64,000 nucleotides of DNA from Lacinutrix algicola (GCF_001418085.1 NZ_LIQH01000039.1:310001-374000), one strand, 5' to 3'. Positions 47,726 through 57,346 are shown, numbered from the stretch's first letter. The notes: generated by a model not told the origin, from the sequence alone. Program-made: numbers and translations.

Positions 47726-48307
47726 ATGAAAACTGCCTACCTAGCACTTGTTTTTTGTTTTTTTATGTCCTTTAGCAATTCGCAAAACAAAAACGTTGCA
47801 CTTGTCGAAGATTATGTAAAAAGCTTTAACCAAAAAGATTCTATTGCAACTCTTAACCTTATACATAAAAACTTTGGTGAATATTGGAATACATTAACGG
47901 TAACAAAAAATAAACGTGAGCATGCCGATTATTATGCTTGGAGTAGTATTATGCAAGATACTGAAGAGATTGAAGTACTTAGCGTTACAGGTAAAAAAGT
48001 AGTTGTTAATTCTACTTATTATTCAGATTTAGATAAACTATTAGGTAAAATGCCTTATAAATGCAAAAAAACATTCATTGTTTCTAATGGGAAAATTCTA
48101 AAGATAATAAGCTCAAAAAACAAAGGCTACAACCTTTATCAAAACAAAAGAAAGAGCGCATATATTGAATTTAAAAATTGGCTATCTAGAAAATATAAAT
48201 TAAAAAGAAGAGATTTTAAAATGAACCAAGAAGATGCTTTAAAAATGAAAAAGATTGTCATGGAGTATCTTTCGGAAACAGAAGAAGTAATTGTTGAGAG
48301 AGATTAA
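47726..48307 (+). CDS. Secreted hypothetical protein
   Basis: The 193-residue protein has a signal peptide (LVFCFFMSFSNSQ) followed by ALVEDYVKSFNQKDSIATLN, which looks like the start of an SnoaL/NTF2-like fold, with WSSIMQDTEEIEVLSVTGKK in the middle. The C terminus is basic and helical. I cannot assign a function. It is a single gene between fabV and the M50 gene. Confidence 0.75.
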   Translation: MKTAYLALVFCFFMSFSNSQNKNVALVEDYVKSFNQKDSIATLNLIHKNFGEYWNTLTVTKNKREHADYYAWSSIMQDTEEIEVLSVTGKKVVVNSTYYSDLDKLLGKMPYKCKKTFIVSNGKILKIISSKNKGYNLYQNKRKSAYIEFKNWLSRKYKLKRRDFKMNQEDALKMKKIVMEYLSETEEVIVERD

Positions 48308-48418
48308 GCTTTAAATAAAATTAAACAAAGAATATTTTAAAACGAGCTAATTTTATTCGTTTTTTTATTTTGTAAATACAAATTAATCTATTTTAGTTAT
48401 AGATAAACTTAATGTTTA

Positions 48419-49210
48419 ATGATAAAAAAAAGCATATTTTTTCTTTTTCCTAAATACCAATACATAATTTTATGTATTGGAGTTTTTATGAGTTTTTCTG
48501 TTTCTCTAAAACCATTATCAATAATTATATTTAATTATATAGCTATTTTATTTTGTTTAAAAATTGGAGTAGTTTTACACGAATTAGGTCACTTGCTTTT
48601 TGCTAAACTAGCAGGAGGAAACCCAAAACGTATTATACTTGGTCAGGGTCATGAGATATATAGATTTGAGGTTTCTAATATTAAAATAATTTTAAATCAA
48701 AACTTCAAAGGAGGATTGGCTTTTTCTAATTTCAATTCTATGAAGCAAATAAGATTAAGACGCCTTGTTAATGTTTTAGGAGGTCCATTAACAAATCTGA
48801 TTTTAGTTATTATTGTTTATAATATTTGCGGTTTTGATTTTCGTTTTATTTTAGGTTTAAATGGAATTAATTTTTTTTCAGCACTTATTTTTGCTAATGT
48901 ATTGTTGGTTGTAATTAGCTTATTACCATATTATGTAACTCAATTAGGTGTTAAATTACCTTCTGATGGATTAAGCATGCTAAAACTAATATTTTCAAAA
49001 GAAAAAAACATTAGTTTTAATAGAAATGATCTTTTTGAAGCCTACGAATTTATCGAAGCGAAACAATATAATAAAGGGCTTCCTATCTATGAAAAGTACA
49101 TAGATGATAAAGACATGGAGATAGTAGCTAAAATGAATATTGGGTTGATCTATTCTAAAATTAATAGGGTTGAAGAGGCCTATTCTATTATGAGGCTATA
49201 TTGCCAATGA
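48419..49210 (+). CDS. M50-type membrane metallopeptidase, broken before its TPR tail
   Basis: The 263-residue frame encodes a membrane protein with the zinc motif VLHELGHLLFAKLAGG (His54, Glu55, His58) and a later NVLGGPLTNLILV, the site-2-protease-like NxxPxxN region. A cytosolic TPR-like end follows (EAYEFIEAKQYNKGLPIYEK). The frame stops at 49208-49210, but the + frame one base back continues as EAILPMIEDKKYKTYKALVN. After a second shift, that runs into the frame beginning at 49253. The original gene probably ran to 49609. The metalloprotease part is complete; the TPR part is not. Confidence 0.8.
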   Translation: MIKKSIFFLFPKYQYIILCIGVFMSFSVSLKPLSIIIFNYIAILFCLKIGVVLHELGHLLFAKLAGGNPKRIILGQGHEIYRFEVSNIKIILNQNFKGGLAFSNFNSMKQIRLRRLVNVLGGPLTNLILVIIVYNICGFDFRFILGLNGINFFSALIFANVLLVVISLLPYYVTQLGVKLPSDGLSMLKLIFSKEKNISFNRNDLFEAYEFIEAKQYNKGLPIYEKYIDDKDMEIVAKMNIGLIYSKINRVEEAYSIMRLYCQ

Positions 49211-49609
49211 TTGAAGATAAAAAATACAAAACTTATAAAGCATTAGTAAATAATGGCTTGGCTTAGTTTATTAAAGCAAGATTATACTAATATTGATTAT
49301 CCTTCAAAAGTTGCAATTTCTATTAGTCCATTAAATCCTCATTTTCAAGGAACAAGAGGTTCTGTTTTAATAGAGATGGGAAATTTAAAACAAGGAGTTA
49401 GACTTTTAAAACCTTTGATAAATTTTAATTTTCCTAACAATCAAACTTTATGTGCTGCAATGTATCTTTATTATGGATTACATCTTCAAGGATTAGAAAA
49501 CGAAAAAATCAAATATTTAAATTTCGTTTTAGAAAATAAAACCATATTAGAAGAGGATGATTTAGTAATCTGGAATGCCATAATTAAAAGAACTCAACAG
49601 GAAACTTAA
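49211..49609 (+). pseudogene. Displaced TPR C terminus of the M50 gene
   Basis: The open frame from the ATG at 49253 encodes 118 residues with TPR-like helices (NPHFQGTRGSVLIEMGNLKQ). Between 49192 and 49267 a different frame reads EAILPMIEDKKYKTYKALVN and then NGLA, which joins naturally to WLSLLKQDYTN of the 49253 frame if five bases (TTGGC) are restored at the short repeat GGCTTGGCT near 49257. I therefore read it as the tail of the preceding gene and not as an independent protein. Its stop overlaps the 3' end of the convergent response-regulator gene. Confidence 0.65.
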
Positions 49610-50316
49610 TATTGTTCTAAAACATTTAAAATCTCCTTTTTATAACTCCTACTAATTGGCAACGCTTTTTTACTTATGGTAATATGTTCATTAGTAAAAG
49701 ATTCAATGTGCTTTACAGAAATAATATACGATCGATGAATACGCATGAATTGCTGTTTAGGTAGTTTAGCTTCAATTGCAGTTATGGTTTCTCGAGTAAC
49801 AATAGTTTCATTTGCTAAATGAATTTTAATATAATCACTATAACTTTCAATATAAACTATAGCATTAAAATCAATTTTTATCATACGTCTATCAGATCGA
49901 ACAAACATAAAATCACTAGCTATTTCAGTTTTACTAGTCTCTATTTCTTTAGTATTGTAAACCTCAAAATAAGTATTTACTGCTTTTAATAAACGTTGAA
50001 AAGCTATTGGTTTTAATAAATAATCAACAGCTTGCAATTCGAAACCTTCTACAGCATAATCTCTATATGCAGTGGTAAATATTACTTTAATATCTTTATT
50101 TATAGACTTTGCAAAAGCAATTCCTGAAATTTCGGGCATATTAATATCTAAAAAAATCAGATCAATTTTATTAGCATTAATGCAATTAAAAGCATCTACA
50201 GCATTGCTGCAACTTTTAACAATTTCAATATTATCTATTTTAGATAAATGTGTTGCAATTATTTCTCTTGCAATAGCTTCGTCATCTACAATAAGACAAG
50301 AGATTGGTTTATACAT
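49606..50316 (-). CDS. LytTR response regulator
   Basis: The 236-residue protein has an N-terminal receiver domain with acidic pocket IVDDEAIAREI and phosphoacceptor Asp57 in IFLDINMPEISG, then a C-terminal LytTR DNA-binding domain (about 140-236; FVRSDRRMIKIDFNAIVYIE, then FMRIHRSYIISVKHIESF). LytTR domains bind direct repeats through beta strands. It overlaps the sensor kinase gene by 8 bases. Direct repeats before the divergent gene at 51562 are its likely target. Confidence 0.94.
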   Translation of the reverse strand: MYKPISCLIVDDEAIAREIIATHLSKIDNIEIVKSCSNAVDAFNCINANKIDLIFLDINMPEISGIAFAKSINKDIKVIFTTAYRDYAVEGFELQAVDYLLKPIAFQRLLKAVNTYFEVYNTKEIETSKTEIASDFMFVRSDRRMIKIDFNAIVYIESYSDYIKIHLANETIVTRETITAIEAKLPKQQFMRIHRSYIISVKHIESFTNEHITISKKALPISRSYKKEILNVLEQY

Positions 50317-51370
50317 CTTTAATTGTATTAAGATTTAATAGTACTTCAAAAGTAGTTTTGTTATCATTAATTTCAAGTGTGTATTGATCTTTATATAACA
50401 ATTCTAATCGTTTCTTTATGTTTTCTAAGCCGATACCATGTTTATTATTCGATTGTACTTTTGATGTGTTTTTTATATGAAACCTTAAATTTTCAGATTC
50501 ACAAGAAATAGTAATTTTAACTTTTAATGTTCCGTTTTGTATAAAACCATGTTTAAAACTATTTTCAACAAAAGGCATTAATAGCATTGGAGGTATGCTG
50601 GTAGTTTCCTTAATATTATCAGAAACAAATGAAACAACTAATGTATCATTAAAGCGTAATTGTTCTAATGAAATGTAATCTTTTATATGGTTTATTTCTT
50701 CGGTTAAACTAACAAAAGGTTTATCTATTTGGTAGAGTAAGTAGTCTAATAAGTTGGATAGTTTTAGTATCATTTCTGGTGTTTCGTCAGCCTTTTTTAA
50801 GGCGAAACCATACATTGTATTTAATGTGTTAAACAAGAAATGCGGATGAATTTGTATTTTTAAATAATTTAGTTCTTGTTCTTTTAATTTTAGCTGTGTT
50901 TCTAATATTTTCTTTTCTAGAGCATTTGCTTTTTCACTGTTTTTTAAATTCAGTTTTAATAACTTAAAAGCACTAACTATAATAACAACTAGGTAAACAC
51001 CTGTCATTACAAACAATAAGTTTTTACTTATTGGGTTCATTTTATCGTATTCGAAATTCGATAAAAAAATTAAACTAAAAAAGATTGAAACAAAAATTAA
51101 ATAAGCCGATATAATTAAGGTGTATAGGCTATATAAACCAAATCTGAAATACTGTTTTGTTATTAAATAATCAGGTATTAATTTGTAGATTGAAACATAA
51201 GTTGGCGCAATTGTTATAGGCATTAAAAACAATGAAAACGATAGTGTTTTATTAAAATCTGTACTACCAACACCAAAAAAGTAAATGTAAAATAGGAGCA
51301 CACAAAACCAGAAAAGAACATGTAGAAGTACTTGTCTTATTTTTTTTAAGATGAATTCCTTTTTTAGCAT
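50309..51370 (-). CDS. LytS/YehU-type sensor histidine kinase
   Basis: The 353-residue protein has four predicted N-terminal membrane helices (about residues 10-140), a coiled coil, and the His_kinase domain with phosphoacceptor His in QIHPHFLFNTLN (His175 or His177), followed by a GHKL ATPase (PPMLLMPFVENSFKHG, GIGLENIKKRL). It forms a two-component pair with the overlapping LytTR regulator. The signal is unknown. Confidence 0.94.
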   Translation of the reverse strand: MLKKEFILKKIRQVLLHVLFWFCVLLFYIYFFGVGSTDFNKTLSFSLFLMPITIAPTYVSIYKLIPDYLITKQYFRFGLYSLYTLIISAYLIFVSIFFSLIFLSNFEYDKMNPISKNLLFVMTGVYLVVIIVSAFKLLKLNLKNSEKANALEKKILETQLKLKEQELNYLKIQIHPHFLFNTLNTMYGFALKKADETPEMILKLSNLLDYLLYQIDKPFVSLTEEINHIKDYISLEQLRFNDTLVVSFVSDNIKETTSIPPMLLMPFVENSFKHGFIQNGTLKVKITISCESENLRFHIKNTSKVQSNNKHGIGLENIKKRLELLYKDQYTLEINDNKTTFEVLLNLNTIKDV

Positions 51371-51419
51371 TATTTATAAATTGTATTACAATAATAGTAT
51401 ATTTTTATTCGGGATTAAT

Positions 51420-51490
51420 AATTTGTAGACGAATGACGGATTTAGCAATTGTTTTAGCATTTTGTAGAATCGATTGCTAATTTGGTAGTC
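51420..51490 (+). promoter_or_regulatory. Four TTTGTAG-like direct repeats, candidate LytTR binding array
   Basis: TTTGTAGA at 51422, TTTTAGCA at 51442, TTTGTAGA at 51461 and TTTGGTAG at 51481 are spaced about 20 bases, two helical turns. An inverted pair TTAGCAAT (51432-51439) / ATTGCTAA (51473-51480) is laid over them. The array sits upstream of a TAnnTTTG element at 51526, where an activator would act. Confidence 0.5.
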
Positions 51491-51525
51491 TATCGCTTTT
51501 AATTTTTTTAAGCTGAAATCTAAAG

Positions 51526-51533
51526 TAAGTTTG
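51526..51533 (+). promoter_or_regulatory. TAnnTTTG-type -7 element of the channel-like gene
   Basis: TAAGTTTG lies 28 bases before the ATG at 51562. The -33 region is T-rich without a clear TTG, which fits an activator-dependent promoter. Confidence 0.45.
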
Positions 51534-51561
51534 AAAAACATTAATCAAAACACTAACAATT

Positions 51562-51948
51562 ATGAATGTAGTATCATCAAGATTTCTTGTAATTAATCCT
51601 TTTGTGGAAGGCGGACCAGTATTTATGTCTCTTATTTTAATTTGCTTATTACTATCCGTTTTCTTTATTATTAAAGGATTTTTGAGCCTTAAAACTAATG
51701 AAGCACTTTCTAGTAAAATGATTAAACTTACAGTAGATTCTAGTCTTTTGGGCTTAGTTTTAGGTTTTTTAGGTTCTGTTATTGGTTTAATTACAGCTTT
51801 TGACTCTATTCAATCAATGGGCAATATAGATCCTGATGTATTTGCCGCAGGATTAAAAGTCTCATTATTAACAGCGACTTTTGGATTGTTTTCTTTTGTA
51901 GTTGCTAGAGTAGGGATACTAGTATTAAGAAGCGCTATTAAAAAATAA
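51562..51948 (+). CDS. MotA/TolQ/ExbB proton-channel-like membrane protein
   Basis: The 128-residue protein has three predicted membrane helices and the C-terminal pattern of the MotA/TolQ/ExbB family (GLVLGFLGSVIGLITAFDSI, then AAGLKVSLLTATFGLF). It is shorter than ExbB and no ExbD/TolR partner follows, so its energy-coupling role is unsure. It is divergent from the LytTR two-component system, and the region between holds the direct repeats, so it is the probable regulated target. Confidence 0.8.
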   Translation: MNVVSSRFLVINPFVEGGPVFMSLILICLLLSVFFIIKGFLSLKTNEALSSKMIKLTVDSSLLGLVLGFLGSVIGLITAFDSIQSMGNIDPDVFAAGLKVSLLTATFGLFSFVVARVGILVLRSAIKK

Positions 51949-51969
51949 GAGTTATAATTTTAGGTAAAG

Positions 51970-52008
51970 AAAGAGTAATCTTAAATATTAAGTTACTCTT
52001 TTTTTTAT
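51970..52008. terminator. Two-way terminator between convergent genes
   Basis: AAAGAGTAA-T-CTTAA and TTAAG-TTACTCTTT pair with one bulged base, with A and T runs on either side. Confidence 0.85.
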
Positions 52009-52598
52009 TACAATTCTCTTGTTAAATCTCTAATTCGTAATCGATTACTATAATCATTCTCGTTTACGTCTCTAACAAAACAGTACGGACTAATAACTTC
52101 ATCTTTAACCTTTTTTGTTAATTCTTCAACAGTAAAAGGACCAAACTCTTTAGATTTTTCTATGTAGTAAAACTCGTGATCGTGAATTATATCACTAGCT
52201 TTATTTTTATATTTTTCATGAAGAAATTGTTGTACATCTTCTAAGGAGTTTAAAGAGTCAGAATAGCTGCTCTCATTAATAAAAATAGCACAATCGTCTG
52301 TTTGTAGTCTATTAAGTATTAAGATGTCATCATCTTTAAAATATGCTTTAACGGTAGTTTCTCCATCTTCTGTTACAATAGAAAAAAGGTTCTTTTTCTC
52401 TATACACCAAGAGGTTTCTGTAATTGTTTTACTCTCAGAAATGTGTAAAGTATTTTCATCTTTAAAAACATAAACAGCTTTCTTTTTAGAAATACCATTT
52501 ACTAAAACCCAATGCTGGTTTAAAAACAAGTCCTCATAATGCGTTTCGTGATGAAACGGTTGTAGGTTTGGCAGTAAATTAAATATAGCAGCAGACAT
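52008..52598 (-). CDS. GYF_2 (DUF4339)-domain hypothetical protein
   Basis: The 196-residue cytosolic protein has an unassigned beta-rich N-terminal part (residues 20-115) and a C-terminal GYF_2-like domain (FYYIEKSKEFGPFTVEELTK, then ISPYCFVRDVNEND). GYF_2 modules are thought to bind peptides or sit beside membrane proteins. I cannot give a function. No operon partner is clear. Confidence 0.78.
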   Translation of the reverse strand: MSAAIFNLLPNLQPFHHETHYEDLFLNQHWVLVNGISKKKAVYVFKDENTLHISESKTITETSWCIEKKNLFSIVTEDGETTVKAYFKDDDILILNRLQTDDCAIFINESSYSDSLNSLEDVQQFLHEKYKNKASDIIHDHEFYYIEKSKEFGPFTVEELTKKVKDEVISPYCFVRDVNENDYSNRLRIRDLTREL

Positions 52599-52677
52599 TA
52601 GTTAGTTTTAGAGCGTTTTATTACAAACGAAAAACTAAAGATAATATTTTAAGATTAAAGAAGTTAGAATTAAAATA

Positions 52678-52703
52678 AAAGGCATTAAAAAAATTAATGC
52701 CTT
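52678..52703 (-). terminator. Terminator after the DEAD-box-type helicase gene
   Basis: AAAGGCATTAA and TTAATGCCTTT form a perfect 11-pair stem around four A residues, just past the stop on the - strand. Confidence 0.85.
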
Positions 52704-52709
52704 TATAGA

Positions 52710-54065
52710 TTATTTGTTCTTATTATACTTGTGGTAATTTTTATCTCCTCTAGTTTTTGGCTTTTTATACTTAGCAGCAATTTTAAACTTATAAGATCCA
52801 CCTCGGTTTTCTTTAGAATTCTTTTCAGATTTTTCGTGAAAAGCAGGACCAGGAGCATCTTCGTCTTTTAAGCGTTTATGTGGATTGTTGTGCTCTTTAA
52901 TTTGAGGTCTTTCTTCTTCAATTAATTCAGTAGAAATTTCAACTTCGGCAGGTAATGCTTCAACTGTAATAGTCATTTGCATTAATGCTTCAATATCTTC
53001 AATCGCATGCAAATCTTTTTCCGTAGTAAATACATGTGCTAGTCCTTCGCGTTCAGCACGACCGGTTCTACCAATTCTGTGCATATAGTTTTCAGGGAAA
53101 TCTGGAGTGTCAAAATTTATAACATGTGTTACATTATCAATATCCAAACCACGAGCCATAACATCTGTCGCAACTAATATTCTATTATCACCTTCGCGAA
53201 ATTGCTCGATACTACGCAGTCTATAATTTTGTGTTTTGTTAGAATGTATAACACAAAGCTCATCATTATATTCTTCAGCTAAAGCTTCAAAAAGACGATC
53301 TGCCATCTTTTTATAAGCAACAAAAATTAAGACTTTGTTGTAAGTCTCTGCATCTTGAAGTAAATGCTTTAGTAAATTTAATTTTGTGTAAAAATTAGGA
53401 ACTATATAACGTGTTTGCTTAATGTTTTCTAATGGTGTTCCAGAAGTTGCAATCGATACTTTTTCTGGAGATTTAAAGAAATCTACAATCAATGCATCTA
53501 CATCATGAGTCATGGTTGCAGAGAACATAATATTTTGACGACGTTCTGGTAGAAGATCGAAAATATTAATTAATTGATGTCTAAAACCTAAGTCTAACAT
53601 CACATCTACTTCATCAATAATTAATTTTTGAATAGATTTTAAATTTAAAACATGACTTAGAGCTAAATCGTACATACGACCAGGAGTCGCAACTAAAATA
53701 TCAATACCTTCAGCAATAGCTCTTTTTTGAGTATTAATATTTGTACCACCATAAACACCTAAAACGCGAGTGTTTATATATTTGGTTAGCTTTCCTATTT
53801 CGTCTACCACTTGTACAACAAGCTCTCGAGTAGGCACTAAAACCAATACTCTTGGGTTTTCTTGTTTAGAAAATGGTAAGTTTTTAAGTACAGGAAGCAT
53901 GTAACCAAAGGTTTTTCCTGTTCCTGTTTGTGCAATTCCAACCATATCTTTACCGCTGGCGACAACGCTAAAAGCTTCGGCTTGAATAGGAGTAGGCGTT
54001 GTAAAGCCTAAATCGTCAAGCGCGTTATATAATGGTGTATTTAAGTTTAAGTCTCTAAAAGTCAA
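52710..54065 (-). CDS. DEAD-box-family RNA helicase
   Basis: The 451-residue protein has the Q motif (PTPIQAEAF), motif I AQTGTGKTFGYML, motif Ia PTRELVVQV, motif II DEVD in IIDEVDVMLDLGF, motif III FSATM, and motifs V and VI VATDVMARGLDI and HRIGRTGRA. Motif II reads DEVD instead of DEAD. The tail (from about 385) is Lys-rich and disordered, as in RhlE-type helicases. It unwinds RNA in ribosome assembly, decay or cold adaptation. It is a single unit. Confidence 0.94.
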   Translation of the reverse strand: MTFRDLNLNTPLYNALDDLGFTTPTPIQAEAFSVVASGKDMVGIAQTGTGKTFGYMLPVLKNLPFSKQENPRVLVLVPTRELVVQVVDEIGKLTKYINTRVLGVYGGTNINTQKRAIAEGIDILVATPGRMYDLALSHVLNLKSIQKLIIDEVDVMLDLGFRHQLINIFDLLPERRQNIMFSATMTHDVDALIVDFFKSPEKVSIATSGTPLENIKQTRYIVPNFYTKLNLLKHLLQDAETYNKVLIFVAYKKMADRLFEALAEEYNDELCVIHSNKTQNYRLRSIEQFREGDNRILVATDVMARGLDIDNVTHVINFDTPDFPENYMHRIGRTGRAEREGLAHVFTTEKDLHAIEDIEALMQMTITVEALPAEVEISTELIEEERPQIKEHNNPHKRLKDEDAPGPAFHEKSEKNSKENRGGSYKFKIAAKYKKPKTRGDKNYHKYNKNK

Positions 54066-54106
54066 AACGTGTTATTTAAGTCGCAAAATTACTATTTATA
54101 TTTTGT

Positions 54107-54997
54107 TTACCCTAAATGATGCTCATGTATTTGTATGCTATAGTTTGCTCTAAAGGTTTCATTTTCAGTTAATTTAATAATACCTTCTTTTTCTGTTATG
54201 TTTTGAGATGCATTTTCATGATCTGCAATGCCTAACCAAGGTTCAATACAAACGTAAGATGCGTTAGGTTTAGCCCAAAGTCCAAGGTAATTAAAGTCTT
54301 TAAAAGTGACATTTAGTATTTCTCCATGCAAATCACTAACTAAAGCCACTTTCCTAGATTTTAAATCTTTAAAAATAAGAGCATCGTTATTAAATAAGTC
54401 GGACTTTAATTGAATGCTATTTTTAGTATTAAAAATAGGTTTAGTTTCATTTTTAACTAATCCGGTTTCTGTATTTAATAAATGTGTTTTTGATGTTTCT
54501 TCGGTTTCAAAAACTAAATTATAGTCGGTATAATTTTCATCTTTATATAAAGGACACTTAAAAGCTGGATGTCCTCCAATAGAAAAGTATATAGATTTAT
54601 TATCTAAATTCTTTATAGTATAATTAATGTCTAAGGTGTTATCAATTAATGTATAAGTAATAATGTACTCAAATTTAAAAGGATATATTTTTAGTAAATC
54701 TTCATTATAAGTTAAACTAAAACTTAGACTGTTTTCTGTTTCTTTAATAAGTTTAATGTCTTTACTATGTCTAATAAAGCCATGTTTTGGCATGTTATAT
54801 TTTGTTCCATTATAGATATAAGTTTCATCTTTTAGCGCTCCAATAATAGGAAAGAGGTTGGGAGCAAAGCTTCCCCAAACATCTGGATCGGCATGCCACA
54901 TAAACTGTTTCTTATTTTTGACCGAACTTATTTCACAAAGTTCTGCTCCTATGGGTTTAACCTTAATTTTTAAAATACTATTAGATAATTCGAACAT
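54107..54997 (-). CDS. Aldose 1-epimerase-like protein
   Basis: The 296-residue protein has the galactose-mutarotase beta-sandwich: AELCEISSVKNKKQFMWHAD, then NLFPIIGALKD, with the catalytic-type His in MPKHGFIRHS and in FSIGGHPAFKCP, and the WLGIADHE loop. This pattern fits the LacX-like / aldose 1-epimerase-related subfamily (DUF4432-type distant). It should act on a hexose or phosphohexose in the cytoplasm. Confidence 0.88.
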   Translation of the reverse strand: MFELSNSILKIKVKPIGAELCEISSVKNKKQFMWHADPDVWGSFAPNLFPIIGALKDETYIYNGTKYNMPKHGFIRHSKDIKLIKETENSLSFSLTYNEDLLKIYPFKFEYIITYTLIDNTLDINYTIKNLDNKSIYFSIGGHPAFKCPLYKDENYTDYNLVFETEETSKTHLLNTETGLVKNETKPIFNTKNSIQLKSDLFNNDALIFKDLKSRKVALVSDLHGEILNVTFKDFNYLGLWAKPNASYVCIEPWLGIADHENASQNITEKEGIIKLTENETFRANYSIQIHEHHLG

Positions 54998-55072
54998 ATT
55001 TTTTATATAATCTAATGACTAAAATACTCGTTTTTTTATCAATTCTGCTTAACTTTACACAACATTTATACA

Positions 55073-56389
55073 TTGAGAACAACAGCAAAACATAAAATAA
55101 CTAATACTGAGGAGTTCAAGCAAAATCTATTGTCTTGGGCCCAACAGTTTGATGATGTTGTTTGGTTAGATTCTAATTCGAAAGCATTTCAAGACAATCA
55201 AAAATATTCTAGTTACGATGCCATTTTAGCTGTAGATGCCTTTACTGCAATACAAACCGATTATCTTAATGCATTCGATAAACTAAAAGAGTATTACACA
55301 ACTACTAAAGATTGGATTTTTGGTTATCTCACTTACGATTTAAAGAATGATACAGAAACATTAAAGTCTAATAATGACGATGGTTTAGCGTTTGCTGACT
55401 TGTATTTCTTTCAGCCAAAAAAAATATTTTTAATTAAAGGAGATGTTTTAGAAATAAGATATTTAAAGGCTGTTGACGATGAATTTGAAGCTGATTTAAA
55501 AGCAATATGTTATTGCGAGGATGAACGACGTGACAATCTGTTAAATGAAACAGACAATCCAGTAAAAATAAAATTAAAAATACATAAAGACGAATACTTT
55601 GATAAAGTAACAAAAGTACTTTCTCACATACACAGAGGAGATATTTACGAGGCTAATTTTTGTCAAGAATTCTATGCCGAAAACACAACTATAGATCCTT
55701 TAGAAACGTATAATAAACTTAACACAATTTCAAATGCACCTTTTGCTACGTTTTTAAAAGTAAGGAATAATTATTTACTTTCGGCTTCGCCAGAACGGTA
55801 CATAAAAAAGGAAGGAACAAAGGTGATTTCGCAACCTATAAAAGGAACAGCCAAACGCGATCCAGATTATATTATGGATTCTATTTTAAAAAACGATTTG
55901 GTAAGTGATGAAAAGGAGCGTAGTGAAAATATAATGATAGTAGATTTAGTACGTAACGATCTCTCTCAAACAGCAACAAAAGGTAGTGTAAAGGTAGAAG
56001 AACTTTGTGAAATATACAGTTTCGACCAAGTCCATCAAATGATTTCTACGGTAGTTTCAGAAGTTAAAGAGACTACAAACCCTATAGATATTATAAAAAC
56101 AACATTTCCAATGGGAAGCATGACGGGAGCTCCAAAAATTTCTGCAATGAAAATTATTGAAGATTTAGAAGAAACCAAAAGAGGTTTATACTCCGGGAGT
56201 GTTGGTTATATTTCACCAACTGGCGATTTCGATTTTAATGTAGTTATAAGGAGTATTCTTTATAATGAAGTTAAACAATACGTATCCTTTTCTGTAGGAG
56301 GTGCAATTACAGCCAAAAGTGATCCTATTAAAGAATATGAAGAATGTTTAGTTAAAGCAAAAGCCATGCGTACGGTTTTAGAGAATTAA
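55073..56389 (+). CDS. pabB: Anthranilate synthase I-family chorismate-binding enzyme (PabB-like)
   Basis: The 438-residue protein has the chorismate-binding domain: [40 protein letters not shown], the metal-site [15 protein letters not shown], and [16 protein letters not shown] and SGSVGYISP. It adds ammonia to chorismate, giving aminodeoxychorismate for folate. It is shorter than TrpE, and no trp genes are near, so PabB is more likely. The start is a TTG at 55073, the first codon that keeps the full N terminus; TAACTTTA at 55053-55060 may be the -7 element. The next gene follows after 2 bases. Confidence 0.88.
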   Translation: MRTTAKHKITNTEEFKQNLLSWAQQFDDVVWLDSNSKAFQDNQKYSSYDAILAVDAFTAIQTDYLNAFDKLKEYYTTTKDWIFGYLTYDLKNDTETLKSNNDDGLAFADLYFFQPKKIFLIKGDVLEIRYLKAVDDEFEADLKAICYCEDERRDNLLNETDNPVKIKLKIHKDEYFDKVTKVLSHIHRGDIYEANFCQEFYAENTTIDPLETYNKLNTISNAPFATFLKVRNNYLLSASPERYIKKEGTKVISQPIKGTAKRDPDYIMDSILKNDLVSDEKERSENIMIVDLVRNDLSQTATKGSVKVEELCEIYSFDQVHQMISTVVSEVKETTNPIDIIKTTFPMGSMTGAPKISAMKIIEDLEETKRGLYSGSVGYISPTGDFDFNVVIRSILYNEVKQYVSFSVGGAITAKSDPIKEYEECLVKAKAMRTVLEN

Positions 56390-56391
56390 TT

Positions 56392-57228
56392 ATGGAAAAC
56401 ACTTTCTCTTTAAAATCGCACAATGCTCAATTATTTGGGCAATATTGGAAACCGCAAATTGTAAAAGCAATAGTTGTTTTAGTTCACGGTATGGGAGAAC
56501 ATTCTGGGCGTTATGCCGAATCTGTAGTACCGTATTTATTAAAAGAAAACTATGCTGTAGTAGCTTACGATCAATTTGGTCACGGAAAAACAAAAGGAAA
56601 ACGTGGTAATTGCCCAAGCTATAGTGCGCTTTTAGAAAGCCTTGAAAGTGTTATTGAAAAAGCAGAATCGTTATTTAAGGATTTACCTGTATATCTTTAT
56701 GGACATAGTTTGGGAGGAAATATTGTTTTAAATTATGCATTGAGAAAACAACCAAATATAAAAGGTGTAATTGCTACAAGTCCGTTTTTAAAATTAGCAT
56801 TTACGCCTCCAAAATGGAAAGTAAATTTAGGTAGGTTTTTATTTCGTGTTTTACCTTCTATTACTTTGCTTAGTGAGATTGAAGTAGAAGCTATTTCAAG
56901 TATTCCAAATGAAGTAGAGCGTTATTGCGAAGATCCATTGGTACATGATAAAATTAGTCCTATGTTCTTATTTCCTGTAATAGATGCTGGAGAATACGCA
57001 CTTGCAAATGCAAGTAAATTAAGAATTCCAACTTTTATAACTCATGGAACTGGAGATAGAATTATTGATTATAAAGGTTCAATAGATTTTAGTAAGCAGT
57101 CCAAATTTGCAACTTTAAAATTGTATAATAATTGTTATCACGAGTTACATCACGATGTTTGCGCTCAAGAAATGATGCAAACAATAACAAAATGGTTAAA
57201 CAATAATTATCTTTTAACTACTGATTAA
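56392..57228 (+). CDS. Alpha/beta hydrolase, monoacylglycerol-lipase-like
   Basis: The 278-residue protein begins the fold with VLVHGMGEHSGRY (oxyanion-hole HG) and has the nucleophile elbow YGHSLGGNIV, with the acid Asp in HGTGDRIID and the His in NNCYHELHHD. The HGxxEHxxRY motif is that of monoacylglycerol lipase/lysophospholipase-type serine hydrolases. It has no signal peptide. It starts 2 bases after pabB and is probably on the same transcript, without an obvious pathway link. Confidence 0.9.
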   Translation: MENTFSLKSHNAQLFGQYWKPQIVKAIVVLVHGMGEHSGRYAESVVPYLLKENYAVVAYDQFGHGKTKGKRGNCPSYSALLESLESVIEKAESLFKDLPVYLYGHSLGGNIVLNYALRKQPNIKGVIATSPFLKLAFTPPKWKVNLGRFLFRVLPSITLLSEIEVEAISSIPNEVERYCEDPLVHDKISPMFLFPVIDAGEYALANASKLRIPTFITHGTGDRIIDYKGSIDFSKQSKFATLKLYNNCYHELHHDVCAQEMMQTITKWLNNNYLLTTD

Positions 57229-57346
57229 TAGTTGATTATGTACTATTGAAAGTTTTGAAACTTACATGTTTGCGAGTTAAAGATTACAACTATTAAAATC
57301 ATCATAATTCGCTTTAAAAAATCTTCAAAAAACGTACATTTACAAT

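Noticed and set aside
49253-49609. Independent 118-residue gene
   Set aside because: It reads as the tail of the M50 gene once two indels are allowed.
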